A stretch of DNA of 64,000 bases from Leuctra nigra (lineage: Eukaryota; Arthropoda; Insecta; Plecoptera; Leuctridae): positions 40,835,702 to 40,899,701 of the forward strand of contig OW203762.1 of the NCBI GenBank assembly GCA_934045905.1, read 5' to 3'. This document shows positions 1 through 15,200 of this stretch, piece by piece. The notes under the pieces are model-generated. The model searched no databases and was not told the DNA's origin. It saw nothing but the letters and a program-made list of their open reading frames with translations. The first letter of the stretch is position 1. Every line of letters starts with the position of its first letter. Position numbers and translations under genes: made by a program.

Positions 1-2523
1 CCATTCAACTGATTATTCTATCCCTCGTTCATCTTTTGCTCCATTTAACTTTTAATTGCGTGCTTTGAAAATGGCCATATCATCATTTCGGTGAAGGAAA
101 GAGTAAAGTTTTTCAACTTTAAACATGTAGGCGGCTCTCTACATATATATCAAACTCATTCTATATCGAATACTAATGAGTTGCTTTCTTTGAGATAATG
201 GCAGCCCTGCTGTTCTACTTGAAAGTGTATACTGAATGTAGCTAAATTGCTGAGCTCGAGGGGGTTTTCGGGCTCGATCGCTGAGTGGATTTTTCCGCCA
301 GAATGAAGAGTTTGGAAAAGTGGAAAGGGGGATCTACATCGGATAATGCACGTCTATAGAGCGGGAAATGAACCACACAATTGTTGCTCAATTCTGATAT
401 CGCTTTCTCTCTTTTCCCTCCTCCAGTTCCACCCCATCTCTCACTCTTTCTCTCTCTGTAATTATTTGACTGTTGTTTGCTACACTTAGTTGCAGCAATT
501 CTTGTTTCTTCCTCTTCCTTTTTCATACATCACTCGTGAACTCTGGAGTAAAGCATCCAGCGGACATAATAGCAGACAAATTACAGTTCAAGATCCACCA
601 CAAGTTCTACATGAAGAATAGAACAGGAAATGACGTAGTGGGGAGGAAAATGGCGGATTGTTCTTAGCTCACAATGGATAAACTGTCGAAGGGTAGCTTT
701 GTACCCAGTAATGACAGTTGCTTTTTAAAAAAAACTCTTGCCATTTCCCTGGTACAACAATACAAGTTCAATAATTGTCTTCTATTCACAATTGTAGCTT
801 TTTTCAAGCAAGATACATGTTTTCTTCGGCGACAGACCAAAGCCATAAACTATATCTAGTTGTGACATTAGTTGAGATGTGGTTTAGTTTTATGAAAACA
901 GCTGGGAAAGCAATATCTGTGCCAAAGTCAATGCCTGTCGTTATTATTGGTGGGCTGTTTCCCATCATATCCTCGGTATATACCTGCATTCAGCTCATGT
1001 GAGTGTAGCGAGATCCGATATATCACAGTTGTAAAGACGTAGAGAGATTACCATGTCTTGATTCCAACTCATTTCCCGTCCCATCCACTATCATTATTCA
1101 TGAAACTAACCAGGGTAAAATAACAAGGAATATTCGAATGATGTTGATATTTCGCTACAAATTGGTCCATATTTCTTTCACTGTTGATGCCATCGTGAAT
1201 TCCGACGCTGGTTTATTACAAATGCGTCTCACCCTTTTACTCATCATTCATATCGAAAACATCTCGAGTGAAATATTTATGTGGATAATTAGTCTCTTAA
1301 AAACACGTGTCTATAATTAAAATTGTATTAGTTTTTACTGCGTGTAGAATCTTCAGGTGGAGGTGCCAGAGAGCTAAATCTTGATGCCTAAATGTAAAAG
1401 AAGATGTGAAATCTATATGAATGAACTCTGTACATGCTGGAAAAGTACTCTTATCTGTTTTTATCGACTTTTGGCAATGCAGAATATTTTTATACGTGCA
1501 TGATTATGACGTCATTATTACATAAAAATTATGGAATGCTCTGCAATAATGTTCTGCAATGGTTGTCTTGGTGTATGATTATAAGTGTTGGCATTTTGGA
1601 TATAAAAGTGACATGGGGAACTAAGGAACTTGCAGGTTTACCATACGATTTACTCAAAAATATTTATTATTTTTTCTTGAAAGATACATCAAGTGGAAAA
1701 CAACTTCTTGACATTTAATCTGAGTCGCAACTGCTGAACAAATATGAGTGACAATATGAAGCCTTATATGAAAGGCTTTTCCAAATTCAATTTCTTGAGT
1801 TGTATTTTGAAAGAAATTTCCTCGTATTATGTTGATTAAAAACTAAACTAACTGTATATTTGGTTTATGAATGAAGATGAAGTATTAATATTATTGATAT
1901 AAGCTTTTCCACGAAAAGGCATATATTTGTATCATCATTCATCATGAAGCAGAAGCGTTACATTCAAGAAATCATTTCACTTTGAAATCATTGTGACGAA
2001 GTTTCAGCGAACACAAACACAAACACAAAATCAAGAGATAGCTGGAAACTTAGTTGTAAAATTGCTTCTTCCAGTTGTTCTGTGTGTTCTGTTCACTATC
2101 CGGTTGGGTGGTTGTATAGAGATGCTGTAGATTCGTTGAATATCAATCATCTCTGCGCTTGAGGTTTGATTCCAACATTGTCTGTACGGTGGTTGGGTAT
2201 ATGGAGATCCAACACAAACAAAACTCGACAGAGAGCTCGACGAGTAACTGCGCGACAGAACACGCTCGGCGCTCCACTATGCAAATATTACTCTGTAATT
2301 CGAAATTTGTCAGAGGACAAATAGAAATGTTGGAGTTAGTAACATAGCTATAAGATGTCATCTCAGACTCTGACGTATAATAGAAGATGTATTGATTTAG
2401 AACTGATATTGGACTACACATTTTGAAAGTTCAAATTCATGTTTCATCAAAATAGTATTTTGTTTACCTTTTACATAAAATTGTAACATTTGTAATATTT
2501 CATTGAATTTGTCTTTATTTCAC
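1..2523. other. Non-coding DNA, no gene recognised
   Basis: AT-rich, apparently unique sequence. The open frames here (for example 242-526 on the minus strand and 1434-1718 on the plus strand) are short, low in complexity and show no domain or splice context I recognise. A pyrimidine-rich tract lies at about 400-470. No RNA gene was seen. Confidence 0.5.
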
Positions 2524-2685
2524 TTAGGGCCGGTATAACCAAACTAAATCTGAGCCGGATTAACTAAATATTGGACTAAATTGGCGGCACAGCCAATCAG
2601 ATACCTCAAAATGAGTGAAACAATTGAATTTAATCCAAAAGTTAGTTAATCCAGCACAATTTAACTTTGGTTATTCCGGGCCTAA
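2524..2685. mobile_element. MITE, 162 bp, GGCC-ended terminal inverted repeats
   Basis: The left end reads TTAGGGCCGGTATAACC and the right end is its approximate inverse, GGTTATTCCGGGCCTAA. There is no coding capacity. A relative at 52510-52783 inserted at a TAA site (see that entry), so a PIF/Harbinger-like (TWA target) origin is inferred. The flanking trinucleotides here are TTA and TAA, so this copy's duplication is imperfect. Confidence 0.7.
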
Positions 2686-5600
2686 AATTGTAATGTTGGG
2701 CGCAATTCACAATAAATTCAATCAAGGGAACGAAATATGTAGTAATTATGGACGTATTCAATTAATACTTGCAAATTAAAATGGCTGCTACAAAGTTTAA
2801 TAGTTACAAAAGTTTCAAAACACAAAGTCCACTTTGATGCTTCTTCCTGAATACTAATGGAGCTGAAATCAAAAAAATAGTATCCTTTCCACATGTTAGG
2901 TATAAATTGAAGGGAGTAATAAGTCAGTTAAATAGAAGCGAACGCATGTGACATGTAGGTAATGTTGCATTAGACAATGTTAACTGTTGTTGAAATGTTC
3001 TTTGAATTGCACGAATAAATTCTTGTCATATTCTGGCAATCTCCCGCTTCTGTTGCATAAATGAATAATGACCTTAATTAAGTAATATTTTCACGCCGCC
3101 TAATGAGGTATAATGGCTAGTGAGCGCTTGAATTAATAAGCGTGAAATCGGGCGAGAGATAAGCATCCGGCTGGGTTTGTCATCTGATGAGGGATGGAAT
3201 GGCGGCCCGCAGTCTGGGAGGACTGAGCTCGAGGGGATGACCGACTGTGCCGCTGCGGATGGCACACACATGCTCCGTGGATGCTGCAATGATTGACAGT
3301 TCGATCTTGAACGTGGGAGCTCATTACATGGCGGCGGACCTCAAAGTCGGCTTTCAAAACACTGCAGGTTGGCTGACTTTTAAGAAATGCACATAATTGG
3401 ACTGATAGAAAAATATTATAATAAAATATTTTAGCCATTATGGAGATATTTCTATAAAATTTTATGAAATATATGATAATTTATGAAAATTAAAAATTAC
3501 TCACTCTTTGTTATTTACCAAATAGACTTCACGAGAAAAAAATTGTATACTCATCACTTCTGTTCTCTTTCAGTTTTCAGTTTCAGCATCTTTATTTTGT
3601 ACATTGACAAAAAAAGGCGGCACAAATCTCCTAACATGAAGTTAAAATTTCGTAATCTATACTGAACCTAGTTAGTGTACTGTGAAAACTAATGTAAGTA
3701 TAAACGTACACGGAAAAATAATAATCTTTTGAATCTAATTTTGTAACTGACATGTCAGAGCAACTGTCGTGATAGTTACAAAGTGCATCACGTACATGAT
3801 ACAATAGCTCTGTCAGACCAAGAGGTTTAAGAATGAGCGTCGGAATGTTGCTAGGGGCGTCGTGACGTCTCGACGACAGCTGCGGGATTCCGACGTCCGA
3901 ATCTTCTCGGAAACAAATTAGTCCTCTCTCAGTTGATTGGCTGAGACACGTGATTAAACCGACTCTCATATGCCGACTTGTTTGTGAACAAGGATAAACA
4001 AATGTGTTCTCCCCCTTCTCCCAATCTCGTCGAGCTAATTCATGGCACAGGAGCCAGGCCTTTTTTAATCATCTCTCGTGCCTTAGCTCTTTAGCATTTC
4101 AACCACAAAGTTGACAGAATTTATTTAAATCAAATGCTTTTCATGATCAATTAATTTGTTATTTTGAGTGTAACTTGGAATATGTTTGGCTTGGACGACG
4201 ACGCCTTTGAAGACGCTTTGTTGATCAAGTGAAAGATTATAAAGTGACAGTTAGAAAGTTTCGAATTTACACTTTACAGATTTAAAATAGACATATTTTC
4301 TTTGAAGATTTTGAACTTTACTAACGAGCTTCTTTAGATCGTGGATCATGTTAAAATACTTGGACGAAATGTTTCACTTACTAACATGTATATAATAAAT
4401 TGATCCTGTTAAACAAACTCGTGAGCGTCATACAGCGCTGAGCAAAAAAATACAAATACTGCATCTATTACAATGTACTTATTGTGTATTGTACAAAAGC
4501 TAAGTTATTAAATTGGGATTCATTCAACGATTTCTTTTCCTAGACTACCTACAACCATCGAAAATGGAGAATTTTTAATAATGTGAATATGTGAAAAAAA
4601 TGATATAATATATCAGTATTTTAAGAAGCCACTCATTGTGTAAGTAAGAGTTTTCAATGAAACCCCCTCCTGCAAACTCTGGAATGAGGATGCCATTTCC
4701 TCACTTGATGCAGCTCCCTCCTCCCTCCGATCCGTTCTTATTATTCTAGCAAAAGAGCTGGCAACGAAAAGTTACCTCAATGTTTGAATTTCACGGTCCA
4801 TATAGTGAAGCTGTTAAATGTGTTCACTAGGATGTCTAAGGAGCCGTGATTTGTGACGTGGCAGTCAGGAAGCGTTGACAAATTAGTACCGCCATGCATG
4901 GCAAGCCTCAATATCCTTTGCCAACATCAGACAGGCACGTTCATGAGAATCAAAACATCCCATTCTTCCTCCTTCAGGCGACAGGCATAGGTCACAGAGA
5001 CACGTTATTCTCAAAGTATACACTCATCCCTTTCCATTCTTGAAACTATCGCAAACATTTACCCTGCTGCGACTTGGGATTTCAACTGGGATTAGTGGGA
5101 CGTTTTACTTTCGAATGGCGGACGGAAATAGGATTCTGTCTCGGAATTAAGAGTATTTAATTGCCAAGGAAGAAGTAAAATATTGTCAATAAAAAGCAGA
5201 AGCGACGTTACCTACCAACTGTCTAAACTACTCGTTAAAATGGTTTAAACGAGTTTCATGTCTGACGCATCCATTTTTAAAGAACATGTTTTCGGATACA
5301 AATCATTTATTTGGATGCCAAATTTTCAATTTAATCTGCTGCGCGTTAGCAAATAAAGTGACAATTTTCTATTTCCACCCGCTTTTCAATCCCCGTCACA
5401 AAAAGTACCGCCGACTTGATATCAAAAGCTGACATCTTTGTTAGTCCCCATTGACAAGAGTTTGCAAACAGCCTGTTTGATGAATAGAAGCCGCTGTCTT
5501 CTCTACTTTACCAAACACAATTCAAATACAATCATATATTTATATTATAAGTAGCCAAAGCTATAGAGAAAAGCTAAAGCAGAATAAACGTTTTTGCCAA

Positions 5601-8600
5601 GGCTCTCTTAAGCCGCTGCGTTTCAAAGGGTTGCTTGAAGCTGCACCAATCCGCACACAAAGCGATCTTCGAGGTGGAGGAAAATGCAACTAACAATTCG
5701 CTTCGAGAAAGGTATACATGTATTTTAGTTTTGCACACAAAATTCAAACCACATCCCCCTGACAAGCTACCTCATTTTATTCTACGAGAATTCATATTAT
5801 TATGATAGTTTCATTGGTGTGCAAGGATTTGCAGGGATTTATTGAGAAGGTATTTGGATTATCCTCCACCCGCAAGTTTTATAAACTGTAAGCGTCACAA
5901 CCCATTGACAAGAGACTTCAAGACTCACTACCATTTGCATTATCCTCTTTCAATAGGGGATCAAAACTGATGCCTGATCCGGCTAAATTCAAAATAGGTA
6001 CGTTCTTTAAAACTAATGAAAGCTCAATCTGTCACTTTTTATGAAGTCTTTGAATTACCTCATCATCTACAACGATGTTTGACAAGCGGTCTTGCCTAGA
6101 ACTTGATAGCATAGGTACATTTGTGAAAAGTCTTTGTATTTTAATCGAAATTTACCATTTCAACAAAGAACTTACATGTTGATGTCAAAAATTAAAGAAA
6201 TGAAAATTCAACTTTTTTACTACTTATTATACTTCTGAATTCAGATATATTATTTTAATGTAATTAATAACTTCAATATTTTAATAAAGCTCAATTTTTA
6301 AAACTACCCCCAAATATCGTTATACCAACTGAAACCCTGTTTGATTTTGATATTATGTACCATACATTGAGCCATATCCGAAATACGAGAAAAAATCAAT
6401 CATTTTGACATCAAGTAACATCATGAGTTACATTTATGAAAAATCGTAAATGTATCAAAAGCTCTGTGTGGCTTGCAGAAGTTTGTCGGCAAGATCTAGG
6501 AGGCTCTGAATGTTAGCTATTCTGGTTGAGAGCACCTTGTGAATGGCGAGGAACCCACCCACAACCTGTATGTGTGTTCTACAAGCAGGGTTGTTTCCGA
6601 GCTCGTCTCAATAACCAAGCTTCTGTTTCCCACACACAGATAACAACTCTGTGTTTGTTGCGATTTCCTGCCCCATCGTTTTGTATTCTCTTCCACGCGA
6701 ATCTCTCGGATCATGCTCAACAAACTCTGCTCTTTTAGTCGTGTTCTCTTCTCTTTCATAATCCGACCTGGTGATTGGAAACATAGAGATCCAAACAATG
6801 CTAGCATCAAGTAGTTTGTAAAATTCAATAATTTGATGATAGGATCAACAGGCCATGCAGATGACCCCACCACCTTCTGAAAATTTGCCCCCAAAAACAG
6901 ATTTTCCAAAAAGCTCACAAAAAAATCAGTTTGTGACAACAGAACAGAACAGCAATCAATTCACAGCTATCCATTGTTCTCACAGCGATTGGAATTTTGT
7001 CACCAAAAGGCAATAGGTGTAGCCACCTCTGTGGAGTATTCAAACAAAATACATCCCGCCAAAACGTCCACAAAATCAAGTCTTTTGAATGAAAATAAAA
7101 ATGTTAGGGGACGAACACAGAGGTTTTTTAGATTTTTTTTACACATACTCTAATCTGGTTAGCATATTGAAGCTATTATTTTCAACGCAAACTTGTTATT
7201 CCCAAATTTTCATATTTGAAAGTATGGCACCTCCACCAATTATCTACTCTAGTCAGGAAATCTCCAAGTTTCTTGAAATAGAAATGTTAAAATGAGAAAA
7301 ATTATGAAAACGTTTCGTTCCATTGAAGTTGATTATTGTGGAACATGTCAGTTGTAGTTTGTGTTGATCAGAAGAGCCCGCCGGATGACAAACAAGTGTA
7401 TTCAGCGTATTATCCCTAATCCGCCGCACACACAGCCACCCTGCTGGACCAGCAGATGGACCTGATGAGGGGGAGGATGTCTATTAGACGCTCACACGGT
7501 TCTCATTCAAACTGACCGCTCAGGAAGATGAAACACCTGATTATTTCGGCCACCCTTTGACAAACCAACCCCCAAGACGGCGGCAAAGCTCAGAGATGAA
7601 GATGGAACAACTTAATTTACAATAGATAGAGTTGATGGTTTCCATGGTTTCTCGAGCATCGAGGAGCTCAAGACTCAAATCATGGTCAGTCTGTACTCTG
7701 TGTTCGACAAAATCAACTATTTCTTGGATCTCACTAATTATTTTTCATTTTTTTCTTTTACACATTTTATCATCTATGTCCCAGGTACTTATACCACAAA
7801 TGAAAAGATTGAATAAAATGCACAAACATTCGCAATATTTCAGGAAAAGTATGCATTTTTACAACTTTTAATTCGTCCGAGTTGGTTGAGTGTATGGTCT
7901 TTTGAAAACAAATATTGCAATTGGCGGATGGCTATAATGGCACAGTCTAGTTGACTTTTATTCATTAAAATAAGAAAGTTTTCTAATGAAAGTTTGTCAT
8001 ACTTTGTCACGAAGTGCATATCACACCACACTTTTCAATTCAAATTAGACAAATTCAATTTCTAGTCAATGAAATAGCGTATTGAGTAAACCTATTAAAT
8101 CCGATTTGCTTATATGATTGAAATTGCCCAATTTGAATTGTAACATCCATTAAAAAAGTGTTAGCAGTAAAACTGCTTTGTAACTTCAATCGGGGATATA
8201 AAGCAGCAGAAACGCTGAAGCGAGCTGTAAGCGACCCCACGTGTTTGTTCGCAAATTAAATTAAAACAAGAATGACCCTTTTATCAGTCATTCTAATCCG
8301 AATGAGCAAATACATGATTACCATTCCGTCAACATCCGTGATTATTTCACTCCACGTTGAATAACTTCTAATTAGAGTAGCATGGGGTTGCTGCTGCTGA
8401 GTAAATATTATGCTAGTCGGATGTGCGGGTCCCACATAGATGGAGCTGGCTGCTGGAGCAGTGTTATTTAGATTACCCGCTCGTCTTCTGGCCGCTGCGC
8501 CACGGGAACGGCTCGCAGCAAAGATGTCTCAGAACAGCTGTGCAAGCAGAGGACGTTTCCACACCGACAAATGTTGCTTCGCGTTTTACTAGTCTGTTAT

Positions 8601-11593
8601 CTTTCTTCCCGGTTCTCTTTTTAACCTCTTACCTCGTTTTATCCCGCCTTAGCACGCCAAACCCCTTCCTGCGTCTGTCACGCAAGCAGCTAGTCTGCAT
8701 AGAGATTTTACGAGATTCGGAAAAAGTATAGTTTTCTTATCAGCATTCGATACAATTATGTAATTATTTAATCTTACACAAATTATTAGCTGAAAATTGA
8801 GTAAAATGTTAATCTGCAAGTGCCATGAACATAAACCTGTAATGATGTTGATTGATGAATAAAGATAAAAAATTAAGGGAGTTCCAGGGTTACGTCACAG
8901 GAATGAGAATTTGTTGTAATTCATAACAAAGATTAATAAAACCATATGACATGCAACGAGCAAAAAATATTTGCCCCTTACCGAATGATCTAATTAGGTA
9001 TTCTTGATTGAAGATCACTTTTCACCCATAAGATAACACAGGGAGACATGAATTCGTCCCGGAATATTGACCTTAAATTGCTCCTAAAACTCCAAAAGGA
9101 ATGACAAACTATTGAAAATAGTATCAAATTAAAGATAATAATTTTTAGAATAAGACTGCCGTTTGAAAATATAGGGTCACCGGCCAAATAAGAAAGAAAA
9201 TTTGTATAATGTGAGAAATTTACCATAAATCTGACAACGTTGCATTACAAATATTAATTATTTTGACTTATTTAATATGCTGTTGTTTGAGGCATTGTTT
9301 TATCAAAAATTCTGGAGCCATGGGTCCACTTTAAAAACGATTTGTAATTTGTAAATTGTATTATTTGAAACAAATACCTGACCCAGGATCGAGCCTTGGT
9401 CCGCGGCGTACCGAGCGCATTTACAAATGTGAGGGGTAGCACAAAACTTACTCAGACGAAAATTTGCCATATAAGTTGAATTGAACAATATCCCAAATAA
9501 TTACGGGGTCCCTATAATATAATTACACAATAACAAAAATAGAAAAATCAAGTTCTCTTAGTTATGAAATAACTGTCATGTGTTTTGTGCCCATTTCCCT
9601 TGATAAACAACATCACCTCTTAGATTTAGAAGAATACGTTTTGATAATCATTATTGTGCATGAACGTCTTCAACCCGACAACAACAGATGTGACTGTCAG
9701 CACACTTATGATATCGACGACAGTTGCAGCAGGACCTGATTATCCTGATCTCCATCGTTTCCTATCAACAAACATGGATCACTGGACATCTCGACAAAAT
9801 GGCGGCAATGATATATTGTTACCTGAGCTGTTGTGTTGGCCACAATAAGATATGATATTCACCCCCTGACATCCCCCTCACGCCATTGTCAAACCATACC
9901 GGTGACATGCAATTACATTAATAGGTGTATCACCCTTCAATATTATGGAGCTCCACCCTCATTGGAACCATATGGACTTGTGTTGTACGTTTATAAACAA
10001 ATTGGGACATCTTTTTATTGTAGTGTTCTGTTGATGCTTTTGGTTGGTCTTCATGTATAGAAAATATGAATAATAGAGAGAGGGCAGGTGCCATGACAGA
10101 ATCGTCCCATTGTAGAGCCAATCAAATTATTAATCCAAGCGATAAGGGTATCATGAATCTAACCCTATACAAAGAGGCTTGCGAGCTCTTTTGTAACGCT
10201 TCGCTGATCTATCGGTGATGATATCAATCGATCAACCAATCCGTCAAATTCAAGCAGCGCAATGAGGCATTATCTATACAGCATCATTGCTGGATCCAAC
10301 GAATAGTTATGACGTTGTCTGCTGAACTGTAATACGAACTAAACAAATTTTAAAAAAAGTATCATTATTGGTATCATTTTTTATTATACCTTGGGGTTCA
10401 TTCGTCATTGACTGTGTGTACCATGGTGTTTTAAATATTTTTCAGTGATTAGGGAATTTTGAATATTACCTTTAGCTGGGCTCCAGCTAAATAACATCAG
10501 TTCATTATCGTTGTATAATAAGGGATGAAGCTATCAGTTACCAATCCCCCTTGCTACCACAGTTTATAAAATACCATGATAAATGTCTGTATGATTGCTA
10601 TTATTGGCTATAGATAATGTAGTTGGAGTGACATCACTGTAATCAGCACTGTAATCGGCTACTCTTAAAAATCAATCTAAAAACTATATAAGGGATGGAT
10701 CGACTATAAAGTGTTATTCAAGGAAACCAGCAGTCTCGTAACAGGCTGAAATGTTAATATGCTTTTATTTTGCGAGTTCTGCAATATTTCGGGCTTCTGG
10801 CAAGTTGTAATTCCTGCGAGTAATTGTGGCGTACAACCATCGCATGTCAGTCCCATGCGTTTCGAACCCACAAGTAGGTGTTCGTATGAAACCATACACA
10901 AACCTCTCTTACTCCTAAGACGTTCCACACACAACCGAGTCTAATGTTACTGTTCAGGCATTAGCGAACGTTATTTCAAGTAAAAGAAGCCTTTGTTTCA
11001 ACATAAATAAATTACGACAACCCCAAAGATTTCCTAGAGCTTCTCTCCACCGCTCTTGAGAAAATTAAGTTTCGTTAGCTTGTTTGTTCAAGAATAAAAA
11101 TATTTACGACAAAAGTATCTTGACGTGCTTTTTTATGGTTTTCTTTAATAGTATTTTTAAGATTTAACTTTTCTGGTTTATAACGCTGCCTGTTTTTGTA
11201 AAATTTTCCACGGAGATTGTATGTTTTAAATTCAGGATGTTCTCAATCTGTCTGGGACTAGGGATCACGGAGGAGAGCGGCTAATGCTGTTGAAATCTTT
11301 CATGTCAACAAAATCATCTTACAACAATGTAACAGCGATTTCCCCAGCCAATGCACGCTACCTGAAAGATCAGGGAACATTGTACTCTGTTTGTTGTCAT
11401 ATTTACTCGCTATTATTAACAACAATTGAATGATAAAATCATTTCCGTTTCTTTGTTAATGCACATTTGGGGGTACGTAGCAGATTGTAGGTAAATAAAT
11501 TGTGTTGTATCATTAACAATATTACTACTATTTGCTGTTTTAACTTGAATTTGTGGGTATTAGTAAAACGTTTAATTTGAAAGTATAAAATGT
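2686..11593. other. Long non-coding tract, no gene recognised
   Basis: About 8.9 kb without an open frame that looks coding. Three stretches are visibly richer in GC and less repetitive than their surroundings (about 3130-3360, 7370-7620 and 8390-8700). None gave a recognisable protein in six frames. They could be regulatory islands inside a large intron or intergenic region, or unrecognised short exons. Few transposon ends are seen here compared with the right half of the window. Confidence 0.4.
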
Positions 11594-12268
11594 CAGGTAG
11601 GAAGGGGGAGGGGAGTGGGGATCAATGACTCCCCCCCCCCCCCACATTTCATCTTGACACCGCCAGATATCACCAGATATACAAAAATGTTGATAAATAG
11701 ATCCGAAACAGCACAAATTTGCTTCATTATGAGGTTGAATTCTCAAAATTTTCCCAAGTTTTGCAAAACTTATTGAAAAGAGATATTTCCAATGAGATAA
11801 CTCATTTGTCCAACATATGATCATCTTCATGAATAAAATGAAATATTAATCGTAAACTCGGTTACCAAAACACAGATTTTTCTTATTGCTTATTGCAACC
11901 TTTTTCAAAGAATTCCAAAATCGATTTCTAGTCGATTCTCTTTTATACTAGAGATTTAAAAAATTCCATGAGGGGCCACTGGGGATTTTATCAAATAACA
12001 AAATGTACAGATTATAATGCATTTTGTCTCAAGTTTCCCCAAGAATATTGCATATCACACATTTTAAATTTGTTTAAAAATGATGCCAAAAAAGCTTCAA
12101 ATTCGATTCTTTTGTATATCAAAAACTTAAAAAAGGCCCTGCGGGGCAAACTGGGAGTCTCCCCCAGACCCATTTTAGCGGCGTACTGCCTTTTCCTCAC
12201 ATTCATCGACCCTCGATAATTTGACCCCCCCCCCCTCATCCACTCAAAATAAAGTTCCTACGCGCCTG
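11594..12268 (-). mobile_element. Non-autonomous hAT-type element with C/G-tract ends
   Basis: The element has ends CAGGTAGGAAGG and TTCCTACGCGCCTG. It is flanked by near-identical 8-bp direct repeats (TAAAATGT at 11586-11593, TAAATTGT at 12269-12276), as expected of hAT insertions. Long C tracts sit just inside each end (about 11629-11643 and 12225-12235). It is an inverted relative of the element at 55510-56502, which has the same termini, the same C/G tracts and similar internal text. No transposase frame is present. Confidence 0.8.
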
Positions 12269-12276
12269 TAAATTGT

Positions 12277-15200
12277 ATTTCATTCATAATTCGAATTGAA
12301 GGGGAATTCCTACATATCAATAGAGCCATTGTAGATGGTACAAATAGAATGTGGGAAGGAGGTGGTCGTGATTTATTATTATTAGTATGGGGAACCTTCC
12401 CAGAATCTGCTCAGATACTGAAGAAAACTACAGTCATTGCATTGGAGGTCGGCTACGGTAATCTAACCTGGCCTCTGGAGTACAAGTACTGTACATGCTT
12501 AACACCTGAGCCAACTTTCTCCATGTCATGCTGTAAGGACAAACATAGCAATTTTTTTTTATCAATATCATCTTACTGACATTGTGTGCAGAGTTTTTAT
12601 AAGATACAAAAATGATAAAGATTGTTTAGCTTTTTTTATAGCGAAAAAATAGAGGGGGGGGGGCAAAATGGAGACGACCGCTGTTTTTTTTTAACTATTT
12701 TTAAAAACAATTATTTATGAACAATTAAATTTTTTTTATTCCTTTTACAGATTGATTAGTCAGAGAGAACACACATTGTTTCAAAATAGACTGAGCGTTT
12801 AGATGCTTTACGTTTATGGATTGCGTCTTCAAATTTGAAAGAAATATCATAATTTCTACTTTTAAATGAATGAATTTATTTTAATTATCAAGAAAGATAA
12901 TAATGATGAGTGCCGTTGTGCTTGACTCGTGAAGATAACTTATTATTGCACTTAATGTGACGTGAAGGACTTGACGTGAGTTACGAGTTACAGGTATATA
13001 ACTCAAATAGTAAGTACAGAGGCACCAAATGATGCCATCAAATCTCTTTCAGCCAATCCGTTTCTTTCAAACACCGCTTTTAGTTTGGCCACGTCTACCT
13101 ACGTCAAAATGTGAACATATCCCAAAAGGTACATCTTTTAAACCTTTAAACCCAAACTAACTTCATGTCAAAAACTAAATTAACATTTTTGTTATCCATC
13201 CGCCTTCATCTTGACGTTGCAAATAGCGTCTTGTTAACCACATCTCGTCTGCGCGACATTCCTCGTCTGATCGCGTCTTTGTGAGATCAACCTGGCAACT
13301 GTTTCATCTCGTCGGGATGTTCCGGCTCATTGCATCATGCGTGGTCCATGCAGCCTCCGACTTCCTGTCGTTCAGCCGAGGCGAGAGAAGATCTGCGATG
13401 ACACGTCGTTAGCGTCGAGACGAATTGCTCCGACCAACAACCATTTAGTTCGTTTTAATTCGATGTCACTTCTTTTAGCAGTTTTGACTAATCTACTGGA
13501 TTGTTTTAGTGTACAAGAAAAGAAATGCAAACAAAGAGAAGTTTGCATCGTTTATCAACAACAAAGTGATCAGTGATGATAAGTATAGTAATCAATATTT
13601 TAATCACACGGTATAAGCATTAATTTCATATGTGAAATATTCATTTGAAAAAATACTTCTTGGAAAATGTAAATTGTATCAAGATTGAATGTTCTCGTAC
13701 CAGAATCTTTAACTTATTTGGGACAGCAAAAGGCTATCTCAAGTTATAGTAGAAGGGCAATAAAAATGCACTGTAGAGTCTGTGTGTTTTAAAATATAAA
13801 TCATTTCTTATATTATTATAATAATAACACAAGGTGTACACAGTATGTACACTTTGTAAGCGTCTGCAGGCCAGTGTTTGCCTTCCAGCGATCACAGTCG
13901 AGCAACACATCCTTATCAAAATGATATACAACATCCAGATAGTTTTATTGGAGTACGACAGAGATTATCTACGAAGTAGAGCTAACCTGCATCCTTATTC
14001 AATTATTATCATTCGGATTAGCTTTATCTGAGATTTAAGTGAAATAAGGAAATAAAGAATATAATTACAATTTGGATTAAATCTAGATTCATAAAATGTG
14101 AATCTCTATTGCAGCCACAAAAAAGTCAACACAGGATTTACTTCACACAAGTAAATAAAAATGACCTAAATCAGATCACAGAATATTTTTAATAATTAGA
14201 GTATTAAGCGAAGTGTCTTTAGGTAGCTGACTTAGTTGGTTTGAGTTACTAATTTTTAAGATATGACTGATATAGTTGGCGCTAGAGATCAAATAGGCGT
14301 TGCCAACTTCATGGCTCATATAACAGCAACCACTAACACGATTGTGATTGTTGTTTTAGCTCTAGAAACTCATAAAGATATCATACAGAATGCCAAGAGT
14401 TTACCATGTTAGTTTACCTGGGAGGAAAATATGGCCCAGAAATATTATTAGGGGGACAGCGATAACAAGAAGACTGGGTAAACTCGACTACCCTCGTAAA
14501 GAAACCACCATAAAAGTTGCGTTATGTTATTTCAAGTTTATAATCAAAGTCGTTGCATTCGTAACGATCACTGTGAGAGTTCCATTTCACTTTTTTGTCA
14601 GGCTACTCTGTCAAGCTACTGCATGTGCTAAAAGCAACAGTGTGCACAGAACTGTGAGCTTTCAGGTTTCATTCAAACATAGATAGCGTTTCTCTTTTGG
14701 GATCTTTAATTGTCATTCGTCTTTATTATTTAATTTTTTCTCCGAATGTTCTGGTTCGATACAGATCACACCAATGATCTAATAGACCATTCAATTCTTG
14801 AGCTTGTCTTTAAAAAAATAAAAAAAAATAAAACATAATAAAATAATAAATTAAATTAAATACGGTCTTATCAGAGGTAACGAATAGAAAATAGGAAAAT
14901 AATTAGTATTTTTACCATGAAATAGGTAGTAAAATAGAAGATTTTATGGAAAATAATTATAATTATAATTTTTATTTCGTTGGAATTCTCTAATTCTCAC
15001 TTATTCTATTTCTAATATTTTATATATTCTCTCACTTTTTCCGAGTTTGAATATAAAACCCAATGTATTTTCGGTTTCTTTTATGTAGAACGAATCATTG
15101 TGAATATACATATAATATTTTAAGCATAATAATATCATAATAAAATCACGTTGTTGTTCTTATACACTATTCGTCTTTTCGCGGTTGTGAATAATTTGAT

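Noticed and set aside
8423..8731. 102-codon frame in a GC-richer island
   Set aside because: The translation shows no family feature, and no neighbouring exon could be linked.
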